In this document: piece after piece, positions 40,043 through 57,095 of the stretch
Numbering within the stretch: the stretch's first letter is position 1
Layout: the number at the start of each line of letters is the position of its first letter
Assembly (NCBI RefSeq): GCF_006569185.2
Contig: NZ_VIGC02000034.1
Coordinates: 1 to 59,822, forward strand
Direction: 5' to 3'
Source: Litorilinea aerophila
GTDB lineage: Bacteria > Chloroflexota > Anaerolineae > Caldilineales > Caldilineaceae
Length of the DNA stretch: 59,822 bases
The notes under the pieces: generated by a model
Databases searched by the model: none
Told to the model about the DNA's origin: nothing
The model's input: only the letters and a program-made list of their open reading frames with translations
Program-made: the position numbers and the translations under genes

Positions 40043-42265
40043 ATGCAACCGATTCCAGCCTACCCCCATCACTTCACTCCCGCAGCCCTGAATGTACAGT
40101 TCCAGGTTCACTTCGTCGGAGCGGATGGCACCGTGGTGGAACTCCCCGATACTCCCCTGGTGGCCGGCACCTGTGGCACCTGGGTACTTACCCTGCGCAA
40201 CCTGGAACGGGATCTGCCCCGGGGCGCGGTCATCACGCTGATTCGGCAGAACATCCAGATCGCATACCGGCTGCAGATGGACCGGCCCCACGGCCGGGAT
40301 TACTGCACCCTGGAGACAGACAGCCAGGCCCGGCTGCGGCTTCTCGTGGGGCGCTCTGCCGTCAACCTGCTGAGTGTGCTGGTCGAAGACGGCATCTGGC
40401 GTCGTGGCGAATCGTGCGTCATCCGCCTGGGGGACCGCCGGCAGGGGGGCGCCGGCGCGGAAGTCTTCTGGAGTACCACCACCGCCACCTTCCTCCTGGC
40501 GGTGGACCCCACCGGCAGTGGCCATTTTTGGGGCGTGGCCAGCAATCCGTTGACGTTCCAGGTGGTTGCCCACCATCAGCCCGCTCGCTTCCAGCTTCTG
40601 GGGCCCACGGTAGCCGCCTGCGGAGAGCCCTTTACCCTGCATCTGGCCGCCTTTGACCGCAACCGCAACCTGGTGGACCGCTTCACCGGCGCCGTCACCT
40701 TCCGGCCCCAGCCGGGGGTCACGGGGCTGCCTGCGAGCTATCGATTCACCCCCCAGGATGGCGGCCTGGCCCTGCTGGAGAATGTCCGCGTCCACCGGCC
40801 TGGGGTCTATCGACTAGCGGGAGTCGCCGAGAATGGCCTCGCCGTGACCAGCAACCCCATCGTGGTCCAGGAGGCGCCCGCGTGCCGGGTCTACTGGGGC
40901 GATGTCCATGCCCATGGCTGGGGCGACTCCACCATGTACCTCATGTTCAACCGTACAGACAAGCTGGATCCCCTGGCCCGCCACCGCCAGGGACGGACGG
41001 TCGGCCGTTTCGATTTCGCCTGCCCGGCGGCCATGTCCATGGATCCCGAGCGACGGGAGGAAGTTTGGGATGCCTACCGGGCAGCCTGTGCCGCCACCGA
41101 TGAGCCTGGCGTGTACGTGCCCTTTCTGGCCTACGAGGCCCATCCCACTGCCGGCGATCGCCAGGTCATCTTCCGCGACTACGCAGATGAGCCCCTCCCC
41201 TTGCCCATGCGCGCCCCCATGGAGGAGGTGGATGCGGCCTACGGCCAGCGGGAGGATGTCCTGCTCCAGGTGCACATCGGCGGCGATCCGCCCCGTTGGG
41301 ATCGCTATCGTCCCGACAGGGAGCGGCTGTTGGAAATCTGCTCCGGCTTTGGCTGCGCCGAGTGGCTCTTGCAGCGGGCGCTGCGGCTGGGCTATCGGCC
41401 GGCCATCTGTGGCGCCTCGGACCTGCACCTGGGCCTGATGGGGGCCCCCCGGGCCGTGGAAACCTTCCGCGGCCGCTTCGGCCAGAAGTTCCCCATGCGT
41501 CAGCGGGATGCCGCCTATGGCAGCGGCCCGGTGACAGCCATCCTCGCGCCCGAGCTCAACCGGAACGCACTCTGGGCAGGTCTCGTGTCCGGGCAGACCT
41601 ATGCCACCAGCGGCGCCCGCCTGTATCTGGATGTGCGCGCCAACGGCCAGCCGCCCGGCAGCGAGGTAAAGCTGGCATCGACCCTGCAGCTCGCTGTGGC
41701 CTGCCACGCCTGCGCGCCCCTGGATCGGGTGGACCTGATCGTGGGCGAATATTGCGTCCGCTCGTGGGAGCCCCACAGCCTGGACTTCAGGCTGGATCTC
41801 ACCCTGGCAGCTGGCCAGCTGCCAGGAAGCTGGCTCTACCTGCGGCTGCATCAGGTGGACGGCGAGTATGCCTGGTCCTCGCCCATCTGGCTGGAGCATC
41901 CGGGTCCGCTGCCGTCTCCGGGGAATTTGCCCCGCTGGAACGCGCAGGAGACGCTGGATCTGGGCGCCTTCGGGGAGAACGCCGCCACGCCCCATCTGGC
42001 CGATCTCCAGCGCTATCTGTCGGTGGAAGAAGATCCCACCCAGTTCCACCATCTGACGCCGGTGGATGTGCTGGAGCTCAGCATGGGCCGCTGCGCCCTC
42101 TTCTACTGCACCTGGTCGGCAGCGCATCTGCCCATGAGCATTCGCTGGTTTTTCGAATTCGAGATCCCCAAGATCCGCTACGACCTGGGCTGGCGGGACT
42201 ACGGCGCCTTCGATGAATTCGAGTACGGCCCCCGCCTGATGGCCGCCCAGGCTGAAGGGAGATGA
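40043..42265 (+). CDS. DUF3604 protein (PHP-like metal-dependent hydrolase)
   Basis: A 740-aa protein of the DUF3604 family. The metal-binding start of the PHP-like domain is YWGDVHAHG (D287, H289, H291), the later CGASDLHLG holds another histidine, and a long N-terminal beta-rich region (about 1-280) precedes it. No signal peptide is seen. DUF3604 genes are frequently near sulfatases and glycoside hydrolases in polysaccharide-degrading bacteria, and the enzymatic activity is not established. The stop overlaps the sulfatase start by 4 nt, so the two are coupled. The ATG at 40043 is followed by MQPIPAYP; the frame is open 27 codons further upstream. Confidence 0.75.
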   Translation: MQPIPAYPHHFTPAALNVQFQVHFVGADGTVVELPDTPLVAGTCGTWVLTLRNLERDLPRGAVITLIRQNIQIAYRLQMDRPHGRDYCTLETDSQARLRLLVGRSAVNLLSVLVEDGIWRRGESCVIRLGDRRQGGAGAEVFWSTTTATFLLAVDPTGSGHFWGVASNPLTFQVVAHHQPARFQLLGPTVAACGEPFTLHLAAFDRNRNLVDRFTGAVTFRPQPGVTGLPASYRFTPQDGGLALLENVRVHRPGVYRLAGVAENGLAVTSNPIVVQEAPACRVYWGDVHAHGWGDSTMYLMFNRTDKLDPLARHRQGRTVGRFDFACPAAMSMDPERREEVWDAYRAACAATDEPGVYVPFLAYEAHPTAGDRQVIFRDYADEPLPLPMRAPMEEVDAAYGQREDVLLQVHIGGDPPRWDRYRPDRERLLEICSGFGCAEWLLQRALRLGYRPAICGASDLHLGLMGAPRAVETFRGRFGQKFPMRQRDAAYGSGPVTAILAPELNRNALWAGLVSGQTYATSGARLYLDVRANGQPPGSEVKLASTLQLAVACHACAPLDRVDLIVGEYCVRSWEPHSLDFRLDLTLAAGQLPGSWLYLRLHQVDGEYAWSSPIWLEHPGPLPSPGNLPRWNAQETLDLGAFGENAATPHLADLQRYLSVEEDPTQFHHLTPVDVLELSMGRCALFYCTWSAAHLPMSIRWFFEFEIPKIRYDLGWRDYGAFDEFEYGPRLMAAQAEGR

Positions 42266-43680
42266 CCATGCCAGAACGTCCCAACTTGATTTTGATCCTG
42301 ACCGACCATTTCCGTGGGGACTGCCTGAGCCGGCTGGGGCACCCGGTGGCCGAAACGCCCCACCTGGACGCCCTTTCCCGAGAGGGCGCGGCCTTTGTCC
42401 AGGCCTATACCCCCTGCCCCTCCTGCATCGCAGCCCGGCGCTCCCTGATGACCGGGTTGACCCCCTACAGCCAGGGCATGGTGGGCTACCGGGATGGTCT
42501 TCCCTGGCCCTATGCCGTCACCCTGGCCGGTGAATTGACCCGGGGCGGCTATCAGACCATCAACATCGGCAAGACCCACTTCCACCCGCCCCGGCTTCAC
42601 CTGGGCTTCGAGCAGTTGATCGTGCCAGAGGATTACGAAGAATGGCTGGCCCAACAGCCCGGTGTGGCTGTGGACAAGTACGCCCACGGGGTGGACAGCA
42701 ACTCGTGGATGGCCCGCCCCAACCATCTGCCGGAATCGCTCATGGAGGAGACCTGGTTCGTCAGCCGGGCCCAGGAATTCCTGCGCAAGCGGGATCCCAC
42801 CCGGCCGTTCTTCCTCTGCCTATCCTTCAACGGTCCCCATCCCCCCTGGTGTCCACCTCAAGTATACTATGATCAGTTTATCCATCGGGAAATGCCCCCG
42901 CCCGCGGTGGGCCCATGGGCCGCCCACCACGCCGAGGAGGCGGAGTATCCGCTGGACGTGAATGCCTGGCGGGGACGTCTCCCGGAACACCAGCTCCACC
43001 GGGCCCGGGCAGCCTACTTCGCCTACCTGGCCTATCTGGATGCCCAGGTGGGGCGGCTGATGCGCACCCTGGCCCGCAGCCGGCTGTTGGCGGATACCTT
43101 CATCCTTTTCACTTCGGACCACGGCGAGATGTTGGGCGACCATCACCTGTGGCGCAAGACCTACGCCTATGACGCCTCGGCCCGGGTGCCCTTCCTGGTC
43201 CACCTGCCCCGGCAAGTACCGGGCCCGCGCAACCGGGAAATTCGCCAGGTGGTAGGCTGGGAGGACATCCTGCCCACCTTCCTGGACGTAGCCGGTCTCC
43301 CTACCCCGTCCTCGGTGGAAGGGCGTAGCGTCCTGCCCTTGTTGCGGGGCGAAGTGGTGGACTGGCGCCCCTACTACCACGGTGAGCACGCGCCCTGCTA
43401 CCACCCGGAGAACGCCAACCAGTTCCTCACCGATGGCGAGTGGAAATACATCTGGAACCCCATCACTGGCCAGGAGCAACTTTTCCATCTGGCCACCGAT
43501 CCCCAGGAGCGCCAGGAGCTGGCGGAGGACCCAGCCTATGTAGCCGTGCTGAAGGAATGGCGGCAGCGGCTCATTGCGGAGCTGGCCCATCGGGAGGAAG
43601 GACTGTCCGATGGCAAACGGCTGATTCCAGGGGATGTCCCTGTCTGGCGACCATCTGTCTTGGGCGGAAAAGATTCGTAG
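42262..43680 (+). CDS. Sulfatase (formylglycine-dependent, alkaline phosphatase superfamily)
   Basis: A 472-aa protein. The metal-binding aspartate is D15 (LTDHFRGD), the modified cysteine is C55 in the C-x-A-x-R motif CIAAR (55-59), and TSDHGEMLGDH supplies further ligands. The CxAxR form of the motif is accepted by formylglycine-generating and anaerobic maturases. No maturase gene is near. There is no signal peptide, so the enzyme is probably cytoplasmic, acting on imported sulfated sugars. Its start overlaps the DUF3604 stop (ATGA). Choline-sulfatase-like activity is an alternative. Confidence 0.88.
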   Translation: MTMPERPNLILILTDHFRGDCLSRLGHPVAETPHLDALSREGAAFVQAYTPCPSCIAARRSLMTGLTPYSQGMVGYRDGLPWPYAVTLAGELTRGGYQTINIGKTHFHPPRLHLGFEQLIVPEDYEEWLAQQPGVAVDKYAHGVDSNSWMARPNHLPESLMEETWFVSRAQEFLRKRDPTRPFFLCLSFNGPHPPWCPPQVYYDQFIHREMPPPAVGPWAAHHAEEAEYPLDVNAWRGRLPEHQLHRARAAYFAYLAYLDAQVGRLMRTLARSRLLADTFILFTSDHGEMLGDHHLWRKTYAYDASARVPFLVHLPRQVPGPRNREIRQVVGWEDILPTFLDVAGLPTPSSVEGRSVLPLLRGEVVDWRPYYHGEHAPCYHPENANQFLTDGEWKYIWNPITGQEQLFHLATDPQERQELAEDPAYVAVLKEWRQRLIAELAHREEGLSDGKRLIPGDVPVWRPSVLGGKDS

Positions 43681-43839
43681 AATGGCCATTTCTGTGGTAA
43701 AGTGTGGCCAGCCTGTGCATCATTTGAGCGTGGGGACAACGGGCCGGCCGCCCACCTGACCCGATGAGTCAGCGGAGGGGCAAGATGACGGGCCGGCGCG
43801 TTGCTGATTCCAAGAAAAAGGGTCTACGAGGAGGTATGG

Positions 43840-45150
43840 ATGGCCGCCACTGTCATGGACGAGGTGATGGAGAAGACGCGGGAACAGGTGGACATGGAAG
43901 CCCTGGGCCGGGCCGCACGCGCGGCCAGCCGGGTTCTGGCCACCCTCACCACCGACGTCAAGAATCAGGCCCTGCTGGCCATTGCCGATGAGCTGGAAGC
44001 CCAGAGCCAGGCAGTCATGGAGCGCAATGGGCTGGACATCGCCGACGGCCAGGCCAAAGGGCTCAGCGATGCTCTGTTGGACCGGCTCCTGCTCACGGAG
44101 CAGCGCATCGCCGGGCTGGCCGCGGACATCCGCCGGGTGGCCTCCCTGCCCGACCCGGTGGGTGCCGAGATGGATAGCCGGGTGTTGCCCAATGGCCTGC
44201 GCCTGAGCCGCCGCCGCATCCCCATTGGCGTGCTGGGCGTCATCTACGAAGCCCGGCCCAACGTCACCATCGACATCGCCAGCCTCTCCCTGAAGACCGG
44301 CAACGCGGTCATCCTGCGGGGCGGCAGCGAGACCCTGCGCAGCAACATGGCCCTGGTGGATGTGATCCACCGCGCGCTGGATCGGGTCAACCTGCCCCGG
44401 GCAGCCGTCCAGTACATCAGCAACCCGGACCGGGCCTACGTGACCCAGCTCCTCCACCTGGATAAATATGTGGACATGATCATTCCCCGGGGAGGGCACC
44501 GCCTGCATGAGCTCTGCCGCCGGGAGAGCACCATCCCGGTCATCACCGGCGGCATCGGCATCTGCCACCTCTACGTGGACGACAGCGCAGACCAGGAGAA
44601 GGCCTTGGACGTGATCGAGAACGCCAAGGTCCAGCGGCCCAGCGTCTGCAATGCCCTGGACACCCTGCTGGTCAACCGCAAGATCGCCCAGGAGTTCCTC
44701 CCCAAGGTGGCCGCCCGCCTGGCCCAAAGCCACGTGGAGCTGCGGGCCACGCCCGACGCCTACGCCATCCTGGCCCAGGGGAACCACGGCGCCACTGTGC
44801 GGGAAGCCGGCCCCGAGGATTTCGACACCGAGTGGATGGCCCTGATCCTGGGCATCAAGATCGTGGATACCCTCGACGAAGCCATCGCCCACATCCAGGA
44901 ACACAGCATGGACCACTCGGACGGCATCCTGACCAACAACTGGGCCAACGCCGTTCGTTTCGTCAACGAGGTAAACTCCTCGGCCGTCTTCGTCAACGCC
45001 AGCACCCGCTTCAACGATGGCGGCCAGTTTGGCCTGGGCGCGGAGGTGGCCATCAGCACCCAGAAGCTCCACGCCCGGGGGCCCATGGGCCTGGAAGAGC
45101 TCACCACCTACAAGTGGGTCTGCCTGGGCGACTGGCACATCCGGCGTTGA
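43840..45150 (+). CDS. proA: Glutamate-5-semialdehyde (gamma-glutamyl phosphate) reductase
   Basis: A 436-aa enzyme of proline synthesis reducing gamma-glutamyl phosphate with NADPH. The catalytic cysteine is C270 in [13 protein letters not shown], and the nucleotide region is [23 protein letters not shown] lies just before the ATG at 43840; an in-frame TTG 13 codons upstream is less likely. The usual partner proB is not adjacent. The gene is followed by two GC-rich repeat units and then comM. Confidence 0.95.
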   Translation: MAATVMDEVMEKTREQVDMEALGRAARAASRVLATLTTDVKNQALLAIADELEAQSQAVMERNGLDIADGQAKGLSDALLDRLLLTEQRIAGLAADIRRVASLPDPVGAEMDSRVLPNGLRLSRRRIPIGVLGVIYEARPNVTIDIASLSLKTGNAVILRGGSETLRSNMALVDVIHRALDRVNLPRAAVQYISNPDRAYVTQLLHLDKYVDMIIPRGGHRLHELCRRESTIPVITGGIGICHLYVDDSADQEKALDVIENAKVQRPSVCNALDTLLVNRKIAQEFLPKVAARLAQSHVELRATPDAYAILAQGNHGATVREAGPEDFDTEWMALILGIKIVDTLDEAIAHIQEHSMDHSDGILTNNWANAVRFVNEVNSSAVFVNASTRFNDGGQFGLGAEVAISTQKLHARGPMGLEELTTYKWVCLGDWHIRR

Positions 45151-45513
45151 AGCCCGGCGGGTCCCCGTGTCCGCCCACTGTCGCCAGACCCGGGCGGATG
45201 AAGGGGTGGCGACGAAGCGCAGCTACGAGCTGCGCCTACGACCAACAACCATGTCCCGTAGGGGCGGGGCTTGCCCCGCCCGCTGTCGCCCCATCCCGGC
45301 GGGTGAAGGAATGGCGACGAAGCGCAGCTACGAGCTGCGCCTACGACCAACAACCATGTCCCGTAGGGGCGGGCTCCCGTGCCCGCCCACCCTACGCCGG
45401 CCATCCTGGATCCGAGACGCCAAAAATCGCCTGAAAGTTCTGTACCTGAAAATCCTATAACAGTCCAGCGGTCTCCGCACTGACAAGAAACCTGACAAGA
45501 AAGGAATCCCCCG
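45151..45513 (+). repeat. Intergenic region with family 2 repeat, two tandem units (period 105 bp)
   Basis: The units begin near 45207 and 45312, each containing the GCGCAGCT-ACG-AGCTGCGC core, CTACGACC, and a CGTAGGGGCGGG motif, with 60 identical bases in each. A partial unit precedes them (45156-45200). No gene is recognised; the region separates proA from comM. Confidence 0.8.
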
Positions 45514-47043
45514 ATGCTTGCCAAGGTTCAGAGCTGCGCCGTGGTCGGCCTGGATGCCGAACTGATCCACGTGGAGATCGACATCGCCAGCGGCCTGGAG
45601 CGCATCACCCTGGTGGGTCTGCCGGACACAGCCGTGCGGGAGAGCAGCGAGCGGGTGCGCGCAGCCATCACCAACAGCGGCTATTTCTTCCCCCAACATC
45701 GCCTCACCATCAACCTGGCGCCAGCCGACCTGCGCAAGGAGGGGCCCGCCTACGACCTGCCCATCGCCGTGGGCATCCTGGTGGCTACCCGCCAGGTCCC
45801 GGCCGAGCTGGACGACGCGCTCATCCTGGGCGAGCTGAGCCTGGACGGCAGCGTGCGCCACGTCAACGGCGTCCTCTCCATGGCCACCATGGCCCGGGAA
45901 CGGGGTTATCGGCGCCTCTTCGTGCCTCGGGTGGATGCGCCCGAGGCGGCCCTGGTGGAAGGGCTCTGCGTTTACCCCATCGACAGCCTGGCCAGCCTGG
46001 TGGAACACCTGACCGGCGTGCGACCCATTCCGCCCTACGAAAACACCCTCCGCTTCGACGCCGCCGAGGAGCCCCCCTACCCCGTCCAATTCCAGGACAT
46101 CAAGGGGCAGGAGCATGCCAAGCGAGCTCTGGAGGTGGCCTGTGCCGGCGGCCACAACTGCCTGCTCAAGGGGCCGCCCGGCGCCGGCAAGACCCTGCTG
46201 GCCCGGGCGTTGCCCTCCATCCTGCCCCGGCTGACCCTGAGCGAGGCCCTGGACGTCACCCGCATCTACTCGGTGGCCGGGGCCCTGCCCGAAGGCCAAC
46301 CCCTCATCCGGACTCGTCCCTTCCGGGCGCCCCACCACACCATCAGCCATGCCGGCCTGGTGGGCGGTGGACGCTGGCCCCGGCCGGGGGAGATCAGCCT
46401 GGCCCATCGGGGCGTTCTCTTCCTGGACGAGCTGCCCGAGTTTGGCTCCCGGAACCTGGAAACCCTGCGCCAGCCCCTGGAGGACCGGGTGGTGACCATC
46501 AGCCGGGCCAGCGGCTCTCTCACCTTCCCCGCTTCGTTCATCCTGGTGGCGGCCATGAACCCCTGTCCCTGTGGCTACTACGGCGACGAGCACAAGGAGT
46601 GCACCTGCTCCATGTCCATGGTCCAGCGCTACCAGAAGCGCATCAGCGGCCCCCTCATGGACCGCATCGACATCCACCTGGAGGTGAAGCGGGTGCCCTT
46701 CCAGCGGCTGGCCGCTCTGGAAGGCGGCGAAAGCTCGGCGGCCATCCGCCGGCGGGTGGAGCAGGCCCGACGCATCCAGGCGGAACGCTTTGCCCCCCTG
46801 GGCAAGCCCAACCTGGTGGTCAACGGGGACATGAGCCCCGGCGAAGTGCAGCGCTTCTGCGCCATCGACGAGACGGGCCGGAACCTGATGCGGGCAGCCG
46901 TGCAGAAGATGAACCTGAGTGCCCGGGCCTATCACCGGGTGCTGAAGCTGGCCCGCACCATCGCCGACCTGGCCGGCGAGGAGCGCATCCAACCCCACCA
47001 CCTGGCCGAGGCACTCCAGTATCGGCCCCGGGCGTTGATCTGA
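45514..47043 (+). CDS. comM: YifB/ComM-family Mg-chelatase-like AAA+ ATPase
   Basis: A 509-aa protein. An N-terminal Lon-protease-like domain (about 1-170) is followed by the AAA+ core with Walker A GPPGAGKT (220-227) and Walker B LFLDELPEF, and a cysteine cluster (PCPCGYYGDEHKECTC) typical of the family. ComM is a branch-migration helicase that extends recombination of incoming DNA in naturally competent bacteria. Length and domain order are normal. GGAATCCC-type spacing gives a moderate ribosome-binding site. It is a single gene between repeat-rich gaps, and no DNA-uptake genes are seen nearby. Confidence 0.9.
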   Translation: MLAKVQSCAVVGLDAELIHVEIDIASGLERITLVGLPDTAVRESSERVRAAITNSGYFFPQHRLTINLAPADLRKEGPAYDLPIAVGILVATRQVPAELDDALILGELSLDGSVRHVNGVLSMATMARERGYRRLFVPRVDAPEAALVEGLCVYPIDSLASLVEHLTGVRPIPPYENTLRFDAAEEPPYPVQFQDIKGQEHAKRALEVACAGGHNCLLKGPPGAGKTLLARALPSILPRLTLSEALDVTRIYSVAGALPEGQPLIRTRPFRAPHHTISHAGLVGGGRWPRPGEISLAHRGVLFLDELPEFGSRNLETLRQPLEDRVVTISRASGSLTFPASFILVAAMNPCPCGYYGDEHKECTCSMSMVQRYQKRISGPLMDRIDIHLEVKRVPFQRLAALEGGESSAAIRRRVEQARRIQAERFAPLGKPNLVVNGDMSPGEVQRFCAIDETGRNLMRAAVQKMNLSARAYHRVLKLARTIADLAGEERIQPHHLAEALQYRPRALI

Positions 47044-47422
47044 AGCGCCGGATGAAGAGGAGTTTCATCCCTGTGGACCCCTGTCCGTGGCGGACGCAGC
47101 AAGCAGCGCTCCTACGGCGGCGTCCGATGGGTGAATTCCGACCATCTTGAACGGGACCCATCGCGACGGCGGGGCGTCCCCAGATTTCGGTGGATCTCGT
47201 AGGTGCGGTTTCCATACCGCATAAACAAACGATTGTCCCGTTTGGAAACGGGACCTACGGCGACATCCGATGGGCAGATTCCGACGCCCTTGAACGCCCC
47301 CCTGGGAACGGGCAATTGGACAAAGGGACGCTGGATATGGCACGATCAGAAGCTGTAGTTGCTTCTGTTCCACCAGACTTCCACCCACCCGACTTTTCAC
47401 CGTCGCAGGAGGACGGTACGCC
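47044..47422. other. Intergenic region with small hairpins and a diverged direct repeat
   Basis: Two similar 43-bp stretches (47111-47153 and 47252-47294) begin with CCTACGGCG and contain TCCGATGGG. Between them are two hairpins, TGCGGT-TTCCAT-ACCGCA and GTCCCGTTTGGAAACGGGAC. AGGAGG for the next gene lies at 47407-47412. No gene is seen. Confidence 0.6.
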
Positions 47423-48442
47423 ATGATCAACGGCAACCAACCCGTGCGCATCGCCATGGTGGGCTGCGGCGGCATGGCCCGCAACCACACCCGACGCATC
47501 CTACAACAACAGGACACCACCCAGATCTGCTTCGCCTGCGAGCCGTCTGGCCAGGCCTACGAGGCCTTCTGCGAGCTCTTCGCCGAAGTGGGGCTGGAAC
47601 CGCCGCCCAACGTGCCCGACCTGGAGCAGCTGCTCCAGGATCATGCTGATGAGTTGGACGCGGCCTTCATCATCACGCCCCACGCCTTCCACCACGATCA
47701 GGCCCGGGCCTGCCTGGAAGCCGGCCTGGATGTGCTGCTGGAAAAGCCCATGGTGCTCAATGCCCAGGAGGCCGAAAGCTTGATCCAGGTCCGGGATCGC
47801 ACCGGCCGGCTGCTGGTGGTCTCCTTCAACGGCAGCCTCTCCCCCCAGATCCGCACCGCAGTGCAGTTGCTGCGCTCGGGCGAACTGGGCCAGATCCTCA
47901 ACATCCACGCGGTGGCCTGGCAGAGCTGGAAGGCCGGCACCACGGGCACCTGGCGTCAGAACCCGGCCCTGGCCGGCGGCGGCTTCCTTTTCGACACGGG
48001 TGCCCACATGCTCAACACCGTGGCCGACCTGGCCGGCGAGGATTTCGTCGAGGTGGCGGCCTGGCTGGACAACCGGGGGACGCCGGTGGACATCCTGGGC
48101 ACTGTCATGGCCCGCACCCGCTCCGGCGCCTTCGTCACCCTGAGCGCCTGCGGCGACACCATCAAATCCTGCGCGTCGGACGTGCGGGTCTTCTGCACCC
48201 AGGGCATTCTCCAGACGGGCATCTGGGGCGAGCGACTCCTGCTCCAGCGGTCGGGTGAGGCAGACCTGAGCCCGGTGCCGGTGCCTCCCTCCCTGGGCCA
48301 GTGGGAACAGTTCCTGCGGGTGCGCCGGGGCGAGATGGCCAATCCCTGCCCGCCGGAGGTGGGCCTGCGCATGGCCCGCCTGTGGGACGCCATCCAGGCT
48401 TCGGCCGCCCAGGGCGGCGTGCCCGTGCAAACCGGCGCGTGA
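47423..48442 (+). CDS. Gfo/Idh/MocA-family NAD(P)-dependent oxidoreductase
   Basis: A 339-aa dehydrogenase. The Rossmann motif is [11 protein letters not shown] near the start, the EKP motif is in LLEKPMVLN, and [15 protein letters not shown] carries the conserved Asp and His. It oxidises or reduces sugars or related alcohols, with unknown substrate. It is a distant relative of the gene at 8536-9618. AGGAGG sits 10 nt before the ATG. It is a single gene ahead of dnaE, with 130 nt between. Confidence 0.88.
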   Translation: MINGNQPVRIAMVGCGGMARNHTRRILQQQDTTQICFACEPSGQAYEAFCELFAEVGLEPPPNVPDLEQLLQDHADELDAAFIITPHAFHHDQARACLEAGLDVLLEKPMVLNAQEAESLIQVRDRTGRLLVVSFNGSLSPQIRTAVQLLRSGELGQILNIHAVAWQSWKAGTTGTWRQNPALAGGGFLFDTGAHMLNTVADLAGEDFVEVAAWLDNRGTPVDILGTVMARTRSGAFVTLSACGDTIKSCASDVRVFCTQGILQTGIWGERLLLQRSGEADLSPVPVPPSLGQWEQFLRVRRGEMANPCPPEVGLRMARLWDAIQASAAQGGVPVQTGA

Positions 48443-48574
48443 GGTCACCCCGGCGGCAGGTTCCAGGCGGCTGCAGGGTCAACGCTGCGGATCGACGCTG
48501 ACAGTTGAAGACCGAAGACCAGGGGGTGCGTCCCATCGGGGCGCACCCATGACCAGGATGGAGAAACCAGATCC

Positions 48575-55363
<6,789 letters not shown>

Positions 55364-55387
55364 GGACCACGTACCACGCACCATGCA

Positions 55388-57016
55388 TCATTTTTGTTCC
55401 AGGGCCTCCAGCTCGGCCCGGGCATGGGCCAGCTCGGCTTCCAGGCGGGCGATCTGCCGGCGCAAGATCTCGGCCCGATCCATGGGCGATTCCTCTTCAG
55501 GCTCCCCTTCCGTGCCCAGGCGGCCATCATCTCGAATGGCCATCACGTGGACCGCCCACAGGATGGCGGCCAGCATGCTCCGGGCCACTTCTTCGGCGGT
55601 GGTCGCGGAGAAAAAGCCGGCCTCTGGATCGCCCAGGAGCCAGAGGAGGAGCCGGTAGACGGCCTGGGCCAGGTAGAAGAGGATGAGCAGAGCCCCCACC
55701 AGGGCCACGCCGTAGAGGTAGACCTTGCGCGGGGCAGCGCTGCGCTCGGCCAGGCCGGCCCGATCCTGTCGGCGGGCGATCCCCTGGACGGCTCGCCAGT
55801 GGGCAGCCCAGATGGGCGCGCCCACCGCCAGGAGGCTCAGGCCGTTGGCTAGGGGCTCCGGCCAGAAGGGACCACCCGGAGTGCTTGCGCCTGTCCCCAG
55901 CACCGCTTCCAGCAGGATCTGGATAATATCTGCCGCGCCGAACCAGAGGAGGCCCAGGCCGGTGGCGGCCACGGCGTAATAGTAGATACGGCGCACGGTG
56001 GCGGCTTCCTGACTCTCGCCGTAACGGTCGGCTTCCTGGCCCAGGATGCGCCAGTGCCAGCGCCAGGTAACCAGGCCCACGGGAATCAGGCCGACGGGCG
56101 TGGCCAGATCCTGGAGTAGCTCGGCCAGGGTGCCGCTGCCGGCGCCAAAGGCGATCAACAGCAGCTCCCGCAGCAGCCCGGCCGCCGGGACCAGGGTGGC
56201 CAGGGCGCTGATCACCACGGCGCCGTACAGGTAGAGCCGCCGCAGGGCACTCTGGGCCTCCGCTGGCCGCGTGGCGGTGATGGCCTGCCAGCGGCGCCAG
56301 TTGACCCGGGCCAACAGCCCGCCCAGGAGCAGAATGGCCAGCCGGTCTGACAGGGCGCTGCGCCACCAGCCCACCTCCACCGCCGGAACCAGGCGCCCCA
56401 CCACGGCCAGCCAGACGGTTTCCAGAATGCCGGAAATGCCGGCGATCACCAGGCCGAGGCCCACCAGGCCGGCCAGCACCTGGTAGACCTGGCGCCACAG
56501 GGCGGCGTTGCCCGACTCCTGGCCGTAGTCGCCGTCGGCCACCAGCACCCCATGAAGTGCGGCCTGGACGGCGCTGCCCAACACCACCATCAGCAGCCGG
56601 TGGAGCCAGAGGCTGGGCCAGATCTCGATGTCGGCCAGCCCGGCACCCAGGGCCAGGAGGGCGATTCCCCGCAGCAAATCATAGGCCCGGACCAGCACGA
56701 AGCCCACGGCCACGGCCGAAGCAGCATACAGGAAAAACTTGCGCAGACCCGCCTGGCGTTCTTCATCTGTCACCAGACGGGTCTGGATGTAGCGCCAGTG
56801 GAGCACGAAAATGGGCGTGGCCACCAGGAGCAGGCCACCCTGTCGCGCCACCGTGTCCACCAGGTAGCGATCCCGATTTATCTCATACAGGGCGGGCGAC
56901 TCCAGCCAAAAGTCCGCCAGGATACGCAGCAGGTTGTCCAGGGCGCTGATCCCGACGATGAAGCTGATGAAGGCGATGCCATAGAAGTAGAGCCGACGGA
57001 CTACGGCGAAGCGCAT
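55388..57016 (-). CDS. Polytopic membrane protein with five repeated DUF5671-like modules
   Basis: A 542-aa membrane protein made of tandem units of about 100 residues. Each unit starts with a basic pair and aromatic residues (RRLYFYG, RKFFLYA, RRLYLYG, RRIYYYA, RKVYLYG) followed by two to three helices and a Trp-containing end (HWRYIQ, NWRRWQ, HWRILGQ, HWRAVQ). After the last unit is a charged C-terminal coiled coil (about 505-542). The modules match the general look of DUF5671, whose function is unknown. The ATG at 57016 has GGAGAAGAGAGG before it. It is convergent with dnaE. Confidence 0.7.
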   Translation of the reverse strand: MRFAVVRRLYFYGIAFISFIVGISALDNLLRILADFWLESPALYEINRDRYLVDTVARQGGLLLVATPIFVLHWRYIQTRLVTDEERQAGLRKFFLYAASAVAVGFVLVRAYDLLRGIALLALGAGLADIEIWPSLWLHRLLMVVLGSAVQAALHGVLVADGDYGQESGNAALWRQVYQVLAGLVGLGLVIAGISGILETVWLAVVGRLVPAVEVGWWRSALSDRLAILLLGGLLARVNWRRWQAITATRPAEAQSALRRLYLYGAVVISALATLVPAAGLLRELLLIAFGAGSGTLAELLQDLATPVGLIPVGLVTWRWHWRILGQEADRYGESQEAATVRRIYYYAVAATGLGLLWFGAADIIQILLEAVLGTGASTPGGPFWPEPLANGLSLLAVGAPIWAAHWRAVQGIARRQDRAGLAERSAAPRKVYLYGVALVGALLILFYLAQAVYRLLLWLLGDPEAGFFSATTAEEVARSMLAAILWAVHVMAIRDDGRLGTEGEPEEESPMDRAEILRRQIARLEAELAHARAELEALEQK

Positions 57017-57095
57017 GCCTCTCTTCTCCTCTCCCCTGGTAGATGTCCCCTGGCCAATGCTACTGTTTTGTCCCTGCCCCGATCTTTCGCCACGC

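Noticed and set aside
43720-47001. Long minus-strand open frames over proA and comM
   Set aside because: They are antisense to two strongly conserved genes.
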